Positions 52,720 through 62,433 of a DNA stretch of 64,000 nt are shown in pieces (positions within the stretch are counted from its first letter, which is position 1; each line of letters begins with the position of its first letter). Source of the DNA: Agrobacterium sp. a22-2. Lineage in GTDB: Bacteria; Pseudomonadota; Alphaproteobacteria; Rhizobiales; Rhizobiaceae. Made by a program: the position numbers and the translations under genes. The notes below the pieces were generated by a model. It had not been told where the DNA came from. It searched no databases and saw only the letters and a program-made list of their open reading frames with translations. The stretch is from contig NZ_JAAXMM010000010.1 in assembly GCF_012276985.1 (NCBI RefSeq), positions 62,001 to 126,000 of the forward strand, in the 5' to 3' direction.

Positions 52720-52772
52720 GGAGCGGGCTCATCGCCCGCTCCGTCAAGGCCCGCTTAGGCGGTCCTTTTTTT
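52720..52772 (+). terminator. Double hairpin terminator after acpP
   Basis: The first hairpin has a perfect 9-bp stem (GGAGCGGGC and GCCCGCTCC, 52720-52742). A second stem follows, AGGCCCGC/GCGGTCCT, with one mismatch and a TTAG loop, and then seven T (52766-52772). It isolates acpP from fabF. Confidence 0.8.
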
Positions 52773-52815
52773 GTATACTCAGCAGTTGCTGAATGAGTGG
52801 GGTGGGTTACGGGCG

Positions 52816-54078
52816 ATGAGACGTGTCGTTATCACCGGTACCGGCATGGTATCTCCTCTGGGCTGTGGAACAGAGATTACGTGGTCAAGGCTCCTGGCCG
52901 GCCAGAGCGGCGCCCGCCGCGTCACCGAATTCGAGGTCGAAGACCTTCCTGCGAAGATTGCCTGCCGCATTCCCGTCGGCGACGGTTCCGATGGAACCTT
53001 CAATGCCGACGACTGGATGGAGCCGAAGGAACAGCGCAAGGTCGATCCCTTCATCATTTATGCAGTCGCCGCCGCCGAGATGGCACTGAAGGATGCCGAC
53101 TGGCATCCGGCCACCGATGAGGACCAGATCGCCACCGGCGTGCTGATCGGCTCCGGCATCGGCGGCATCGAGGGCATTGTCGAAGCGGGCTACACGCTGC
53201 GCGACAAAGGTCCCCGCCGCATCTCGCCGTTTTTCATTCCCGGCCGCCTGATCAACCTTGCCTCCGGCCAGGTCTCGATCCGCCACAAGCTGCGCGGCCC
53301 TAACCATTCCGTCGTCACGGCCTGTTCGACCGGCGCCCATGCGATCGGTGACGCAAGCCGCCTGATCGCGCTCGGCGATGCCGACGTCATGGTGGCCGGC
53401 GGCACGGAATCGCCGATCAGCCGTATTTCGCTGGCCGGCTTTGCCGCCTGCAAGGCGCTGTCGACCCAGTATAACGACGATCCGCAGCGCGCCTCGCGGC
53501 CCTACGACCGCGACCGCGACGGTTTCGTCATGGGCGAAGGCTCCGGCATCGTCGTGCTGGAAGAACTGGAACATGCCCGCGCCCGCGGCGCCAAGATCTA
53601 TGCCGAAGTGGTCGGCTACGGCCTCTCCGGCGACGCCTTCCACATCACCGCACCGTCGGAAGACGGCGATGGCGCTTTCCGTTGCATGACCATGGCGCTG
53701 AAGCGCGCCGGCCTGACACCGGCCGACATCGATTACATCAATGCCCATGGCACCTCGACCATGGCCGACACGATCGAACTGGGCGCCGTCGAGCGGCTGG
53801 TCGGCGATGCCGCGTCCCGGATTTCCATGTCGTCCACCAAGTCGGCGACCGGCCATCTGCTGGGCGCCGCCGGTGCGATCGAGGCGATTTTCTCTGTGCT
53901 GGCCATCCGCGACGGCAAGGTGCCGCCGACGCTGAACCTCGACAATCCCGATGTCGAGACGGCGATCGATCTCGTGCCGCACAAGGCCCGGGAACGGGAT
54001 GTTCGCGTTGCCCTGTCCAATTCCTTCGGGTTTGGCGGGACGAATGCGTCGCTGGTGCTTCGTCGCCTCGAGGATTGA
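52816..54078 (+). CDS. fabF: 3-oxoacyl-ACP synthase II
   Basis: The 420-residue condensing enzyme has the catalytic Cys170 in VVTACSTGAHAIG, and the two His in INAHGTSTMADT and TKSATGHLLGAAG. It elongates acyl-ACP with malonyl-ACP. ATG 52816 (MRRVVITGTG) is the family start. There is a 113-bp gap after the acpP stop. mltG begins 125 bp further on. Confidence 0.95.
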   Translation: MRRVVITGTGMVSPLGCGTEITWSRLLAGQSGARRVTEFEVEDLPAKIACRIPVGDGSDGTFNADDWMEPKEQRKVDPFIIYAVAAAEMALKDADWHPATDEDQIATGVLIGSGIGGIEGIVEAGYTLRDKGPRRISPFFIPGRLINLASGQVSIRHKLRGPNHSVVTACSTGAHAIGDASRLIALGDADVMVAGGTESPISRISLAGFAACKALSTQYNDDPQRASRPYDRDRDGFVMGEGSGIVVLEELEHARARGAKIYAEVVGYGLSGDAFHITAPSEDGDGAFRCMTMALKRAGLTPADIDYINAHGTSTMADTIELGAVERLVGDAASRISMSSTKSATGHLLGAAGAIEAIFSVLAIRDGKVPPTLNLDNPDVETAIDLVPHKARERDVRVALSNSFGFGGTNASLVLRRLED

Positions 54079-54202
54079 AGCCAGACCCGGCGCAATCCCG
54101 TCGTGGCGAACGGACGACCATCCAGACGGATGGTCCCCTGAACCTGCTTTTGCCGCAATGCTTGGCCAAACAGCGGCATTATCGAAACGAAGAGGATTGC
54201 CC

Positions 54203-55402
54203 GTGAGCGACAACCATCAGAACGAAGGGGCCCCGTTCGGCCGCGATGGCGACAGCGCGGCCAAGGGTCCCATCATTCCCAAGTCGCCAAGTGAAGCCCT
54301 GCGTCCCGAGCGCGTGCCGCAGCCGCCCAAGCGCTCGCGGCGTGCCCGCAGCCAGCTGGTCATTTTCCTGAATTTCATCATGACCCTGACGGTCGCGGTC
54401 TGCATCATTGCCGTTGCCGCCTTCTACTATGTGATGTCGGTCTACCAGAACCCCGGGCCGCTGGCCAACAACGCCAATTTCGTGGTGCGCGCCGGTGCCG
54501 GCCTGGCCGAGATCTCCACCAGCCTGGAGCGCAACGGCGTGGTCTCCGACGCGCGCGTCTTCCGCTATGTCACGGCCACCTATCTCGACGACGGCGACAC
54601 GCTGAAGGCCGGCGAATACGAAATCAAGGCTGGCGCCTCAATGAAGGACGTCATGGACCTGCTGAAATCGGGCAAGTCGATCCTCTATGCGGTCTCCTTC
54701 CCTGAAGGCCTGACGGTGTCGCAGATGTTCAAGCGGCTGGCCGACGATCCTGTGCTCGAGGGCGACATGCCGCCCGACCTGCCGAAGGAAGGCATGCTGC
54801 GTCCCGATACCTACAAATTCTCCCGCGGCACCAAGCGCGTCGAAATCATCAACCAGATGGTTGCCGCCCAGGAGCAGCTTGTGGAACAGATCTGGGAAAA
54901 GCGCGACGCCGACCTGCCGATCAAGACCCGCGACGAATTCCTCACACTTGCGTCGATCGTCGAGAAGGAAACCGGCAAGGACGACGAGCGCGCCCACGTC
55001 GCCTCGGTCTTCATCAACCGGCTGGCCAAGGGCATGCGGCTGCAGTCCGACCCGACCATCGTCTACGGCCTGTTCGGCGGCGAGGGCAAGCCGGCGGATC
55101 GGCCGATCTACCAGTCGGACCTGCAGAAGGAAACGCCCTACAACACCTATGTGATCAAGGGCCTGCCGCCGGGGCCGATTTCCAATCCCGGCCGCGCTGC
55201 CCTGGAAGCGGTCGCCAATCCCTGGCGCACCAAGGATCTCTATTTCGTGGCCGATGGCTCCGGCGGCCATGCCTTCGCAGCCACGCTCGACGAGCACAAT
55301 GCCAACGTCAAGCGCTGGCGCAAGGTGGAGGCCGAACAGGCTGCCGCCAAGGGCGCTGCCGCCGACGGAAAGCCGGCCACCGATCCCGCTGTCGCGGACT
55401 GA
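54203..55402 (+). CDS. mltG: Endolytic murein transglycosylase
   Basis: MltG (YceG) cleaves nascent peptidoglycan and limits glycan length. The product is 399 residues from GTG 54203. A cytoplasmic basic tail (40-50) precedes one membrane segment (51-78). The YceG domain contains the catalytic Glu254 in LASIVEKETG and the QSDPTIVYG region. GTG 54203 follows AGAGGA at 54191-54196. The C-terminal tail is Ala/Lys-rich. Confidence 0.92.
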   Translation: MSDNHQNEGAPFGRDGDSAAKGPIIPKSPSEALRPERVPQPPKRSRRARSQLVIFLNFIMTLTVAVCIIAVAAFYYVMSVYQNPGPLANNANFVVRAGAGLAEISTSLERNGVVSDARVFRYVTATYLDDGDTLKAGEYEIKAGASMKDVMDLLKSGKSILYAVSFPEGLTVSQMFKRLADDPVLEGDMPPDLPKEGMLRPDTYKFSRGTKRVEIINQMVAAQEQLVEQIWEKRDADLPIKTRDEFLTLASIVEKETGKDDERAHVASVFINRLAKGMRLQSDPTIVYGLFGGEGKPADRPIYQSDLQKETPYNTYVIKGLPPGPISNPGRAALEAVANPWRTKDLYFVADGSGGHAFAATLDEHNANVKRWRKVEAEQAAAKGAAADGKPATDPAVAD

Positions 55403-55447
55403 GCCGCCACAGGAAACTGCAACGATCGAACCGTCGGAGACCAAGGC

Positions 55448-56338
55448 ATGGCACTGCAATCGATGACCGGCTTTGCCCGCAGCGAGGGCACTGTCGGGCG
55501 CCATCGCTGGTCCTGGGAGTTCCGCTCTGTCAACGGCAAGGGGCTGGACCTGCGTCTGCGCCTGCCGCCTGGCCTCGAACTGCTTGAAACGGAGTGCCGG
55601 CGCTTGGCCGGGGCAGCATTCTCGCGCGGCAATCTGCAGATCCAGCTGACCGTCTCGGTCAGCGAAAACCGCATCGAGGCCGTGCTCAACGAAGATGCGC
55701 TGGCTGCCGTGCTTGGCCTCAGATCGCGGCTTGGAGCGGAGATCGTCGATCCCGCACCGATGCGCCTTGATGCGCTTCTGTCGATCCGCGGCCTTGTCGA
55801 TTTTCGCGAGGCGGAGGATGATTCCGACGCAATCGCTGCTCGCGATGCGGCCATCGTCGAGGGCTTTGCCGCAGCCATTGCCGGCCTGCGGAGCATGCGC
55901 GAAAGCGAAGGCGAGGCGCTGGGCGACGTTCTGTCGGCGCAGATCAACCGGATCGAGGAATTGACCCTGCAGGTCGAGAACGATCCGTCGCGCACGACGG
56001 AGGAGATCGCCCGCAAGCTCGAAGGCCAGATGGCGGCCTTGATGGAGGCCGCCCCCTCGCTCGACCGCGAACGGCTTTATGCCGAGGCCGCCCTGATTGC
56101 CACCAAGGCCGATCTTCGCGAAGAACTCGACCGGCTGAAGGCCCATGTCGCTGCTGCCCGCTCTTTGCTCGCCGCCGGCGGCCCGATTGGCCGCAAGCTC
56201 GACTTTATGGCACAGGAATTCAATCGCGAATCGAATACTATCTGTTCCAAATCCAATGCCGTCGCCGTGACCGCCGCTGGCATCGAGTTGAAGGTCGTCA
56301 TCGACCAGTTTCGTGAACAGGTCCAGAATCTGGAGTAG
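55448..56338 (+). CDS. YicC family endoribonuclease
   Basis: The 296-residue protein has the YicC N-terminal domain ([14 protein letters not shown]) and the DUF1732 C-terminal domain ([39 protein letters not shown] region). Recent work describes E. coli YicC as a ribonuclease. It overlaps no neighbour but lies 4 bp before gmk, the usual pairing. The catalytic residues cannot be confirmed by eye. Confidence 0.88.
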   Translation: MALQSMTGFARSEGTVGRHRWSWEFRSVNGKGLDLRLRLPPGLELLETECRRLAGAAFSRGNLQIQLTVSVSENRIEAVLNEDALAAVLGLRSRLGAEIVDPAPMRLDALLSIRGLVDFREAEDDSDAIAARDAAIVEGFAAAIAGLRSMRESEGEALGDVLSAQINRIEELTLQVENDPSRTTEEIARKLEGQMAALMEAAPSLDRERLYAEAALIATKADLREELDRLKAHVAAARSLLAAGGPIGRKLDFMAQEFNRESNTICSKSNAVAVTAAGIELKVVIDQFREQVQNLE

Positions 56339-56342
56339 CCTT

Positions 56343-57005
56343 ATGAATCCGGCGGTATCGTCAGTTATCAAGATAGAACGGCGCGGCCTGATGCTGGTGA
56401 TTTCGTCACCGTCGGGTGCCGGGAAATCGACCATTGCCCGCACCCTGCTCGACAGCGACAAGCAGATCAGCCTGTCGGTCAGCGTCACCACCCGGCAGCG
56501 CCGCCAAAGCGAGATCGAGGGCATTCACTACCACTTCGTCTCGCAGCGCGAATTCGAGCGGCTGCGCGATTCCGATTCATTGCTGGAATGGGCGCAGGTG
56601 CACGGCAATTACTATGGTACGCCGCGCGAGGCCGTCGAAACCGCCATGTCGGAAGGCCGCGACATGCTGTTCGATATCGATTGGCAAGGCGCCCAGCAGC
56701 TGCAGGACAAGATGTCGGCCGATGTCGTGTCGATCTTCATTCTGCCGCCGACCATGACCGAGCTGCAGTCGCGCCTGCATCGCCGCGCCGAGGATACCGA
56801 AGAGGTGATCCAGACACGGCTGGCCAATTCGCGCTCCGAAATCGAGCACTGGCGCGAATACGACTATGTCATCGTCAATGACGACCTCGACACGGCCTTC
56901 AACGCCGTCCAGTCGATCGTCCGCGCCGAACGCCTGCGCCGCGACCGCCGCCACGGTCTGTTCAATTTTGTCAGTGAGTTGTTGACGGAAACGCCGGTCC
57001 GCTAA
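56343..57005 (+). CDS. gmk: Guanylate kinase
   Basis: Gmk phosphorylates GMP to GDP. The 220-residue protein has the P-loop [10 protein letters not shown] and the guanylate-kinase motif [20 protein letters not shown] 56343 ([10 protein letters not shown]) gives the expected length. The GGAG ribosome binding site lies in the end of yicC. A weak GC hairpin lies between gmk and the convergent rsmA stop (57006-57075). Confidence 0.95.
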   Translation: MNPAVSSVIKIERRGLMLVISSPSGAGKSTIARTLLDSDKQISLSVSVTTRQRRQSEIEGIHYHFVSQREFERLRDSDSLLEWAQVHGNYYGTPREAVETAMSEGRDMLFDIDWQGAQQLQDKMSADVVSIFILPPTMTELQSRLHRRAEDTEEVIQTRLANSRSEIEHWREYDYVIVNDDLDTAFNAVQSIVRAERLRRDRRHGLFNFVSELLTETPVR

Positions 57006-57075
57006 CAGGCAAGGCGAAAAGCCCGCATCATTGCCGGGCGCATGATCATGCGCCCACGCCTGCAATCGTCCAGTT

Positions 57076-57906
57076 TTAGAGATTATTCGCCAGTGTCACG
57101 AATTCTTCGACGCTGAGCGTTTCGGCGCGGCGCTGCGGGTCGATGCCGGCGCGCGCCAGCAGCGCTTCGCCGCCGACCGGCTTGAGGCTCTGGCGCAGCA
57201 TCTTGCGGCGCTGGCCGAAGGCGGCCTGGGTGACCTTCTCCAGCCTGGCGACGTCGCAGGGCAGGGGCTGAAGGCGAGGCTCGAACTGCACCACCGTGGA
57301 GGTGACTTTCGGCGGCGGCGAAAAGGCCTGCGGCGGCAGGTCGAAGGCCATATAGGCCTGCGTGCGCCAGCCACACAGCACGCCGAGCCGGCCATAATGG
57401 TCGTCTTCTTCCGTCGAGACGATTCTAAGGCCGACTTCCCGCTGGAACATCAGCGTCATCGACTGCCAGAACGGCGGCCAGCTCTTCGGCAGCAGCCAGT
57501 TGACCAGCAATTGCGTGCCGACGTTATAAGGCAGATTGGCGATGATCCTGACCGGCGTTCCGGGGGCCGCCAGCGTCTCGAAATCGATCTTCAGCGCATC
57601 GCCTTCGATCACCTCGAGCCGGCCGGGATAGTGTTCGCCGATCTCGGCCAGGGCCGGCAGGCAGCGGGCATCCCGCTCGATGACAACAAGCTTCTCGGCA
57701 CCGAGCGCCAGAATGGCCCGCGTCAGTCCGCCGGGTCCGGGGCCGACCTCGATGACGGTCATGCCTTCCAGCGGGCCGGCCGTGCGGGCGATCTTCTGGG
57801 TGATGTTGAGGTCGAGCAGAAAATTCTGGCCCAATGCCTTGCGGGCATCGAGCCCGTGGCGCTGGATCACGTCGCGCAGCGGCGGCAGTCCGTCAAGGGT
57901 TGCCAT
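57076..57906 (-). CDS. rsmA: 16S rRNA (adenine(1518)-N(6)/adenine(1519)-N(6))-dimethyltransferase
   Basis: RsmA (KsgA) dimethylates two adjacent adenines in 16S rRNA helix 45 late in 30S assembly. The 276-residue protein has GQNFLLD, the SAM motif [10 protein letters not shown] and the catalytic NLPYN. ATG 57906 overlaps the pdxA stop by 1 nt (TGATG), which couples translation. Confidence 0.95.
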   Translation of the reverse strand: MATLDGLPPLRDVIQRHGLDARKALGQNFLLDLNITQKIARTAGPLEGMTVIEVGPGPGGLTRAILALGAEKLVVIERDARCLPALAEIGEHYPGRLEVIEGDALKIDFETLAAPGTPVRIIANLPYNVGTQLLVNWLLPKSWPPFWQSMTLMFQREVGLRIVSTEEDDHYGRLGVLCGWRTQAYMAFDLPPQAFSPPPKVTSTVVQFEPRLQPLPCDVARLEKVTQAAFGQRRKMLRQSLKPVGGEALLARAGIDPQRRAETLSVEEFVTLANNL

Positions 57907-58925
57907 CAACGACCGGCGTCCCGGCTGATCTTGTCGGCGAGCTTGATGGCGGCGACGAGGCTGTTTTCGCGGGCGATGCCTTTGCCGGCGATGCCGAAGG
58001 CGGTGCCATGGTCGGGCGAGGTGCGCACGAAGGGCAGGCCGAGCGTCACATTGACGGATTCGTCGAAATCGAGCGCCTTGACGGGGATCAGCGCCTGGTC
58101 GTGATACATGCAGATCGCCACGTCGTAGCGGCGGCGCGCATCCTCATGGAACATCGTGTCGGCCGGCAAGGGTCCGAAGGCATCGATGCCCTCGTCGCGC
58201 AGCCGCATGATGGCCTCGTGAATGATATCCTCGTCCTCGTGGCCAAGCGCCCCGCCTTCGCCGGCATGAGGGTTGAGCCCGGCAACCGCCAGACGCGGCG
58301 CGGCGATGCCGAAACGGCTCTTCAGATCGTGTGCGGTAATCCGGCATGTCTCGACGATCAGGTCTTCGGTCAGCGTCGAGGGCACGTCCTTGAGCGGAAT
58401 ATGGATGGTGACAGGCACGGCGCGCAGTTTCGGGCCGACCAGCATCATCACCGGCCTGACAGGTACGCCGGTCGCCTTGCCGGCCAGATCGGCCAGAAAT
58501 TCCGTATGGCCGGGGAAACCGAAGCCCGCCTCGTAAAGGACGGATTTGGCAATCGGATTGGTGACGATGCCGCGCACCTTGCCGCTCATGCACAGCGAGA
58601 CGGCGGTCTCGATAGCCGCGATCGTGCCGCGTGCCGTGGAGACATGCGGTTCGCCGGCAATCACATCGACGCCGGTCGAGATGGAGATGACCGGCAGGGC
58701 CTGCGGGAAGCAGGTCACGGCCTCGTCGGCTGTGACTTCGCGCAGTGGCACGTCGAGCTCCAGCAGCCGTGCCCTGACCGCCAGATTGGCGAGATCGCCG
58801 ATGAAGACGAAAGGCGGCAGGGCGTGACGGTCGCGGTCGATCCATGCCGCAAGCGCGATATCCGGTCCTATGCCCGCAGGGTCGCCCTGGCTGAGGGCTA
58901 GCGGGGCGAGATCATGTGCGGGCAT
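57906..58925 (-). CDS. pdxA: 4-hydroxythreonine-4-phosphate dehydrogenase
   Basis: PdxA oxidises 4-phosphohydroxy-L-threonine in pyridoxal phosphate synthesis. The 339-residue protein starts [20 protein letters not shown] and has metal-ligand histidines in [17 protein letters not shown] and MYHDQALIP. It follows the SurA-like gene by 15 bp and precedes rsmA with a 1-nt overlap: a tight three-gene operon. Confidence 0.93.
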   Translation of the reverse strand: MPAHDLAPLALSQGDPAGIGPDIALAAWIDRDRHALPPFVFIGDLANLAVRARLLELDVPLREVTADEAVTCFPQALPVISISTGVDVIAGEPHVSTARGTIAAIETAVSLCMSGKVRGIVTNPIAKSVLYEAGFGFPGHTEFLADLAGKATGVPVRPVMMLVGPKLRAVPVTIHIPLKDVPSTLTEDLIVETCRITAHDLKSRFGIAAPRLAVAGLNPHAGEGGALGHEDEDIIHEAIMRLRDEGIDAFGPLPADTMFHEDARRRYDVAICMYHDQALIPVKALDFDESVNVTLGLPFVRTSPDHGTAFGIAGKGIARENSLVAAIKLADKISRDAGR

Positions 58926-58940
58926 GGATGAATCCGGTTG

Positions 58941-59882
58941 TCAGCGATAGACGATCTGCGCCTTGGAGCGCAGTTCATCGAGAAATTTCTTGGAATTCGG
59001 GTCGTCCTGATTTTCTGCCTTGCCGACATCCTCGGCCCGGAACACCACCTCGGCAGCCACGTCGTCGGAGACTTCGCGCTGGTTGCAGATCGCCAGGTAT
59101 TCGACGCCCTTTTCCGTGACGCGTGTCCCCGTCGTGCCGCCGCTCGCCTTTTCGATCAGCGGCTTCCACTCCGGCGGCAGTTCCGGCGCCATCACGCGGC
59201 CGAGATTGCGGATCGATACGTCGAGGTAGTTCTTGGCAAATTCCATGGCGCCGTCGCAGCCGGGAAACTTCGAACGGGACGCCTCGGCTTCCGATTTGCG
59301 CTTGCCGGTGATGGCGTTGCGTTTGGATTCCGGGACGACGAAGATGACCTGCTTGAGGAAATACTCCGTCGTCACCGGCTTCTGCTTGTTTTCCAGCAGG
59401 CGGGTCACGATGTCCTGGTTTGACAGCTTGGACTTGGCGCCGTAACGCGCATTGACCAGCCGCGGCCAGCTCATCTGCACGGCGAGATACGCCTTGAAGT
59501 GTTCGGCGCCGACGCCCGACTGGTTCAGAATGCTGGTCATCTGCGCGGCCGACAGCTTGTTGGAAGCGGCAAACCGCTCGAACGCCTTGTCGACATCGGC
59601 CGTGCTGACCGACATGCCGAGACGGGCGATTTCCTGACGCTTCAGGACTTCATCGACCATTTCTTCCTTGGCAAGCTTGCCGATATCGCCCTTCTGGCGG
59701 CGCAGCCGCATGAAGGCCGCGCGCTTGGCAATGTCACCGCTGGTGATTGCCGTCTTGTTGACCACAGCCTTGATTTCGCTGGCCGCAAAGACCGGGGCAG
59801 CACCTGGTTCGATGAATGCGAACAAGGCCAGCATGGCCGTGCCGAGCGCCAGTGTTCGTATCGCTTTCCTGCCCATGATCAT
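58941..59882 (-). CDS. SurA-like periplasmic chaperone
   Basis: The 313-residue protein has a signal peptide (first about 33 residues, ending VFAASE). A SurA N-terminal domain follows (AVVNKTAITSGDIAKRAAFMRLRRQKG). I cannot find a clear parvulin PPIase domain, so this may be a chaperone without isomerase activity, which is common in alphaproteobacterial SurA homologues. In other bacteria SurA delivers LptD to the Bam complex; here the gene lies next to lptD. A second start at 59876 is possible. Confidence 0.78.
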   Translation of the reverse strand: MIMGRKAIRTLALGTAMLALFAFIEPGAAPVFAASEIKAVVNKTAITSGDIAKRAAFMRLRRQKGDIGKLAKEEMVDEVLKRQEIARLGMSVSTADVDKAFERFAASNKLSAAQMTSILNQSGVGAEHFKAYLAVQMSWPRLVNARYGAKSKLSNQDIVTRLLENKQKPVTTEYFLKQVIFVVPESKRNAITGKRKSEAEASRSKFPGCDGAMEFAKNYLDVSIRNLGRVMAPELPPEWKPLIEKASGGTTGTRVTEKGVEYLAICNQREVSDDVAAEVVFRAEDVGKAENQDDPNSKKFLDELRSKAQIVYR

Positions 59883-59944
59883 CCCAAACCTTCCCCCTGC
59901 GCCGAAACGATCGCTGCCGCAGGTACGTCCCTTGTGTCTGTCTC

Positions 59945-59972
59945 AGTATAATAGGCGGCAGGGATTGCACAA
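59945..59972 (-). promoter_or_regulatory. Promoter of the surA-like-pdxA-rsmA operon
   Basis: On the minus strand TTGTGC (59972-59967) and TATACT (59950-59945) are separated by 16 bp. The transcript would start near 59938, about 55 nt before the SurA-like start. The rest of the 205-bp gap to lptD shows no gene. Confidence 0.45.
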
Positions 59973-60087
59973 TCCTTGCGGCAAAACAATGACATCGGCG
60001 CCGCATTTCAAGTGATTTCGGCCGACCTCCACGCACGGTGTCGATAGTCTGGCGGCCCAGGCGGCCACCAGCTACGTCGGCTGGCGA

Positions 60088-62433
60088 TCAGTTGAAGCCA
60101 TCAATGTCCGTGTCACCGACCTTGACATCGCCAAGCGTTCGGAACGTCAGGCGGGCGCCGATCGACCAGTCATTGGCGGATTCGCTGTCAGGGTCGCGCT
60201 TCTCTGTGTAGACCAGTGAGAACACGGTGCATTCGTCGGCATAGGAAACGCCGACGCCATGCCGGTTGATCTCGCTGCTGTTGACGTCCCAGGTCAGCGA
60301 TCCGAAGATCGACCAGTAGTCGCCGACCTTGACGGAAGTGGCGCTCTGCACCTCGTCGTTGGATTCGTCGAAGCCGTATTCCGGCTGCGCGGCAATCTGC
60401 GTATAGGTCAGGTTCGTCTGGAACTTGTCATTGTGGAAGCCGACCGTGGCGTCGGTGCGGCGCACGTCGAAGGTCTTCTCGTCGAAGCGCGCATTGGTGC
60501 TCAGCGATATGCCGTTCGGTGCCTCGAGGCCGATCATGCCGACAAAGTCGGAGACGTCGCTTTCAAGCCCGGAATTGGCGCCGGCATTGACCAGATCGTC
60601 CGTGGCGAACGAATTGAGGCCTGCCACCTGATAGGACTGGCCGAAAATGCCGCGTAGCGCAAAGCCATTGTCGAACGATCCGGTATAGCGGATGCCGACA
60701 TTGGCGCGGGTGCCGCCCTCGACCCGGTCGTAGCCGGAGAACTTGTCGCGCTCGAACAGGGTAGTCGCGTCGAATACGAAGCTCTGCGCGTCTTCGTTCG
60801 GCAGTTCACCGGCCATCTGTTCGTCCGGACGGACATAGAGCTGGGCGATCGGCTCGAAGACATGGCTGCTGTTGTCCGTGGTGACAAGCCACGGATAGCG
60901 GGCCTCCAGCCCGGCGGTGACCATGTAGCGGGTCGCCGAGGCGTCATTGGTGTAGTCGCCGGTATAGCCGGCCGGCGAATCCATATCGAGACCGTAGGCA
61001 TCGCCGCGGGCCGCAAGAAGCGGCGTCAGCAGCAGGCCGCCGGGCGCCGTATAGGTACGCTTCCACTCGGCTTCCGCCGTCAGGCGGGACATGGTGCCCT
61101 TCAGGCCGCGGAAACGGTCATTGATGCCGTCGCCATCGCTGTCGACCGCATCGTCGTCGAAGCGCGACAGCACGGTGAAGTTGAGGTTCGCGGACAGTTG
61201 TCCACCCGCCACCGGCTCGGGCGCATAATAGCTGTAGTCGAGAGACGGCAGCACGGTGGGCTGGCGCTTCTCGGCGGAGTCGTCCGGATCGGCATCCTGC
61301 ACGTCGAAATAATAGCCGCGCATGTCGAACGAGTTCCGCTCGCCAAGGCCGGTCAGGTAGACTTGGTTGGTGTGGGTCGTGTCGTCGAGCCCGTCGAGTT
61401 CGTAGGTTCGTGCAAAGTTGTTGTCGCTCTGCAGCATGACGTCCCAGCCGAACGACCAGCGAGGATTGACCTTGAACTCGCCCTTGGAGGCCACCATGCC
61501 GCGATTGTCGTTCTCGTAGTCGCTGGTGCCGGAATCGAAGTCGTCTGAATTCATCTGGCTGATGCCGGCGATGCGCGACGTCACAGTTCCGGCTTCGAAC
61601 CGCTGGCGGATTTCGGCGTCCAGCAGAACGCCCTGGCTGGAGAAGCCGGTCGCCTTGACGGTCGCGTCCATCTGGTTGGAGATCGCGTAGTAATAAGGGA
61701 TCGTCAACCCGAATCCGAGATTCTCGGAGGTGCTCATTTCCGGAAACAGGAAGCCGGACTTGCGCTTCACCGTGTGGTCGGGAACTTCGATGGCCGGCAC
61801 GAAGGCGATCGGGCGGCCGAACAGTTCGAAGCGTGCCTTTTCGAGCCGTACCGTATGCTTCTCGCCGTTCTGAATGACGCGCTCGGCCTTGATCTGCCAC
61901 AGCGGCGGACGTTCGGGCCGCTCGGCGCAGGGCAGGCAGGCGGTGTAGACGCCGTTATAGAGCACCATGTCGCGGCCGCCGATCCGCTCGCCGCGCTCGG
62001 CCGCCAGACGGGTATTGTCGCTGGTCTCGATTCGCAGAGCATTGACGAAACCGTCGGCGAAATTGTCGGTGACATCGAGCGAATCGGCATAGAGGCGATT
62101 GCCGCCCGGCTCGACCAGTTCGATATTGCCATAGGCCATCATCCGGCCGGTCTGCTGGTTATATTCGACGCGCTGGGCCACCATCTGGTAGCCGGCATAG
62201 TTGATCTGTACGCCGCCGACGGCTGTGACCTTCTCGGCGTCCTTGTCGTATGTCAGCTCGTTTGCCGCCAGCAGAAGCTTGGAATCGGCGGGAATATTGG
62301 GCTCAAGCGAACGCACGGCCTCGGCCCCTTGTGCGCGGATGTCCGCAGCAGAAGCGAGGTATGCGCACAATGAGGCGCCAGTCAGCAGGGCCGTGACAAG
62401 CCTTCTGATATTCTTGCGGTCACTTGCCGCCAC
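60088..62433 (-). CDS. lptD: LPS-assembly protein LptD
   Basis: LptD is the outer-membrane beta-barrel that inserts LPS. From GTG 62433 the product is 781 residues: signal peptide (about 1-35), OstA/LptA-like N-terminal domain (about 35-180), and a large C-terminal barrel. Two cysteines (CLPC) near residue 160 and one near the C-terminus (DECTVF) may form the interdomain disulfides. GTG 62433 follows AGGAGG with 7-nt spacing, and its G is the last base of the lptG stop codon. A longer frame starting at 62499 is less likely. Confidence 0.93.
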   Translation of the reverse strand: MAASDRKNIRRLVTALLTGASLCAYLASAADIRAQGAEAVRSLEPNIPADSKLLLAANELTYDKDAEKVTAVGGVQINYAGYQMVAQRVEYNQQTGRMMAYGNIELVEPGGNRLYADSLDVTDNFADGFVNALRIETSDNTRLAAERGERIGGRDMVLYNGVYTACLPCAERPERPPLWQIKAERVIQNGEKHTVRLEKARFELFGRPIAFVPAIEVPDHTVKRKSGFLFPEMSTSENLGFGLTIPYYYAISNQMDATVKATGFSSQGVLLDAEIRQRFEAGTVTSRIAGISQMNSDDFDSGTSDYENDNRGMVASKGEFKVNPRWSFGWDVMLQSDNNFARTYELDGLDDTTHTNQVYLTGLGERNSFDMRGYYFDVQDADPDDSAEKRQPTVLPSLDYSYYAPEPVAGGQLSANLNFTVLSRFDDDAVDSDGDGINDRFRGLKGTMSRLTAEAEWKRTYTAPGGLLLTPLLAARGDAYGLDMDSPAGYTGDYTNDASATRYMVTAGLEARYPWLVTTDNSSHVFEPIAQLYVRPDEQMAGELPNEDAQSFVFDATTLFERDKFSGYDRVEGGTRANVGIRYTGSFDNGFALRGIFGQSYQVAGLNSFATDDLVNAGANSGLESDVSDFVGMIGLEAPNGISLSTNARFDEKTFDVRRTDATVGFHNDKFQTNLTYTQIAAQPEYGFDESNDEVQSATSVKVGDYWSIFGSLTWDVNSSEINRHGVGVSYADECTVFSLVYTEKRDPDSESANDWSIGARLTFRTLGDVKVGDTDIDGFN

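Noticed and set aside
54638-56524. Long open frame on the minus strand (about 630 codons) opposite mltG and yicC
   Set aside because: It covers two well-identified genes and has no domains; a GC-rich antisense shadow.
57006-57075. Hairpin between gmk and rsmA as a bidirectional terminator
   Set aside because: Only a 5-bp GC stem with a long loop and no T run is visible.
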